Shown: in pieces, positions 5,109 to 6,242 of the stretch
How the letters are laid out: each line of letters opens with the position of its first letter
Position numbering within the stretch: position 1 is the first letter of the stretch
DNA from: an uncultured Clostridia bacterium
GTDB taxonomy: Bacteria > Bacillota > Clostridia > Oscillospirales > Ruminococcaceae
NCBI GenBank assembly: GCA_937907305.1
Contig: CALERQ010000222.1
Coordinates: forward strand, 1-6,242
Reading direction: 5' to 3'
DNA length: 6,242 nucleotides
Notes under the pieces: model-generated
The model's input: the letters and a program-made list of their open reading frames with translations, nothing else
Databases searched by the model: none
Told to the model about the DNA's origin: nothing
Made by a program: the position numbers and the translations under genes

Positions 5109-6206
5109 ATGAAAAAGTTCCTAAGCATTACCTTGGCGCTCCTCATGGTCTGCGTCATGCTGCCCGTCGTCGCTCTGGCGGATGAGGGGATTACAACTGC
5201 CGATGCGTTGAAATCTGCTGTTGAAGCAGGTGGAAATGTAACACTGGGTGCCGATATTACTGCAAGCATCACTATTCCGGCAGATAAAACGGTTACACTG
5301 AATCTGAATGGTAAAACCCTGACCAATGAAGATAGTAAAGATACCATCTATGTAGCGATGGGCGGTACTCTTATTATTGAAGGCACTGGCACTGTGGATA
5401 ATGTTTCTCATGCTTGTGCTACTGTTTTCAATAATGGTACAGTCACCATCAACGGCGGCACCTTTACCCGTAGCCAGGAAAAAGGAACTGCTAATCCCGA
5501 TGGTGCGAACGGTAACAGCTGGTACACCATCTGCAACCATGGTGTTATGACAGTGAATGCTGGAACAGTGGAGAACAAAGGTACTTATTCCAGCACATTT
5601 GAAAACGGCTATCAGAGCTATAATGGAGACAAAGAGCGTTCGAACCATGTTGAAGGAACCAATAATGCAGCGCCGGAGCTGACCATCAATGGCGGCACCT
5701 TCAGCGGCGGTAAGATCACCATTAAAAATGATGATGGCGCTACTTTGGAAATTAATGAAGGCAACTTTACCAATACATGGAATCGTGTGGTTTTCAATGC
5801 AAATGAAGCAGTTATCAATGGTGGTACCTTTAACACTACTGAGGAAAGCGCTATGGCAGTTGATACCGTGGGCGGCAGTGATGTCAATAAGGGATTGCTG
5901 ACGATTGCCGGTGGTACCTTCAATGGAAAGATTACGAAGGATGCTGGCAGTACTGTTACGGTTTCCGGTGGTACTTTCAAAAAGGGTATTGATGAGTCCT
6001 ATATTGTTGATGGCAAAACCATCAACTCCAACGGCACTGTAGTCGATAAGACCATCACCATCATCTCCGGCGACACCACTCCCGAGACCCCCAAGACCGA
6101 TGACCAGAAGAACCCCGCCACCGGCGCCAATGATGTCGTCGCCGCGGCTGTGGCCCTCATGGCCGTCTCCGCCCTTGGCATGGCCGTCCTCACCCGCAAA
6201 AAATAA
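5109..6206 (+). CDS. Secreted NPATG-anchored surface protein with beta-helix-type repeats
   Basis: A 365-residue cell-surface protein. It has a Sec signal peptide (MKK, hydrophobic core 4-23, Ala-Leu-Ala cleavage after residue 24). Next comes a passenger with seven glycine-rich turns of the type [IV]-x-x-G-x-[FV], mainly INGGTF, at 114, 149, 193, 215, 236, 266 and 285. Several are spaced 19-22 residues apart, as in right-handed beta-helix (pectate-lyase-like) proteins. A Thr/Pro-rich linker (TTPETPKTDDQK) leads to the sorting signal NPATG (335-339), a hydrophobic segment and an RKK tail. A sortase would cut in NPATG and attach the protein to peptidoglycan. Substrate or partner is unknown; adhesion or polysaccharide binding is a guess, and no lyase catalytic residues can be assigned. 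The ATG at 5109 is chosen over an in-frame GTG at 5052 because GGAGAGG (5094-5100) lies 8 nt upstream and the signal peptide starts there. Codon use of the middle differs sharply from both ends. Confidence 0.88.
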   Translation: MKKFLSITLALLMVCVMLPVVALADEGITTADALKSAVEAGGNVTLGADITASITIPADKTVTLNLNGKTLTNEDSKDTIYVAMGGTLIIEGTGTVDNVSHACATVFNNGTVTINGGTFTRSQEKGTANPDGANGNSWYTICNHGVMTVNAGTVENKGTYSSTFENGYQSYNGDKERSNHVEGTNNAAPELTINGGTFSGGKITIKNDDGATLEINEGNFTNTWNRVVFNANEAVINGGTFNTTEESAMAVDTVGGSDVNKGLLTIAGGTFNGKITKDAGSTVTVSGGTFKKGIDESYIVDGKTINSNGTVVDKTITIISGDTTPETPKTDDQKNPATGANDVVAAAVALMAVSALGMAVLTRKK

Positions 6207-6228
6207 CGCGAGTCCCCCTCTTTCGGGA

Positions 6229-6242
6229 GCCCCTTCGGGGGC
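6229..6242 (+). terminator. UUCG-loop hairpin at window end (possible terminator stem)
   Basis: GCCCC-TTCG-GGGGC forms a 5-bp stem with the very stable UUCG tetraloop 22 nt after the surface-protein stop codon. The window ends at the last paired base, so whether a T-run follows, or whether this is an arm of a larger repeat, cannot be seen. Confidence 0.4.

Noticed and set aside
2609..5347. A 912-codon open frame on the minus strand, longer than rnjA itself
   Set aside because: It is the antisense shadow of rnjA: GC-rich codon bias removes stops on the opposite strand. The translation is low-complexity His/Gly/Ala/Leu without any domain, it has no ribosome binding site, and it crosses a terminator, a promoter and part of another gene.

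Overview
The window comes from a GC-rich Gram-positive anaerobe, most likely an Oscillospiraceae/Ruminococcaceae gut bacterium of the Faecalibacterium, Gemmiger or Subdoligranulum type. The evidence is a clostridial NifS-type cysteine desulfurase, a full RNase J with a Lys/Ala/Pro-rich N-terminal extension, SigA-type promoters, strong GGAGG ribosome binding sites, and a surface protein ending in an NPATG sorting signal. The assignment is inference from sequence character; no database was searched.

Layout, left to right. Positions 1-667 (minus) hold the N-terminal 222 codons of a cysteine desulfurase whose C-terminus lies outside the window. Positions 668-1104 are a divergent intergenic region with a nifS promoter containing a palindrome, a large multi-hairpin repeat (816-904), and a promoter for the next gene. 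Positions 1105-1827 (plus) encode an unrecognised three-helix membrane protein. It converges on and overlaps by 19 bp the ribonuclease HI gene rnhA (1809-2267, minus). Positions 2268-2656 are a second divergent intergenic region with the rnhA promoter, a second multi-hairpin repeat (2389-2474), and a consensus promoter for rnjA. The rnjA gene (2657-4891, plus) ends in a clear intrinsic terminator (4897-4925). A separate promoter and a strongly folded leader precede a secreted, NPATG-anchored beta-helix-type surface protein (5109-6206, plus). The window ends inside a GC hairpin.

The genes do not form one operon: each has its own promoter. The common theme is modest: two ribonucleases (HI for RNA:DNA hybrids, J for mRNA decay and rRNA maturation) lie head to head. 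The flanking genes serve Fe-S/thiolated tRNA sulfur supply and the cell surface.

The most striking content is non-coding. Both divergent intergenic regions carry an element of 86-89 bp that folds, base by base, into a closed four-way junction: an outer stem of 14-16 bp sharing GGCCGCAGGCC / GGCCTGCGGCC, enclosing exactly three consecutive hairpins of 17-22 nt, with no unpaired base outside the loops. Outer stem and architecture are shared, but the arm sequences differ while remaining self-complementary. That is the pattern expected of a dispersed element selected, or copied, for structure. A second notable signal is the sharp change in codon third-position GC inside the surface protein gene, where an AT-richer repeat domain sits between a GC-rich signal peptide and a GC-rich anchor.
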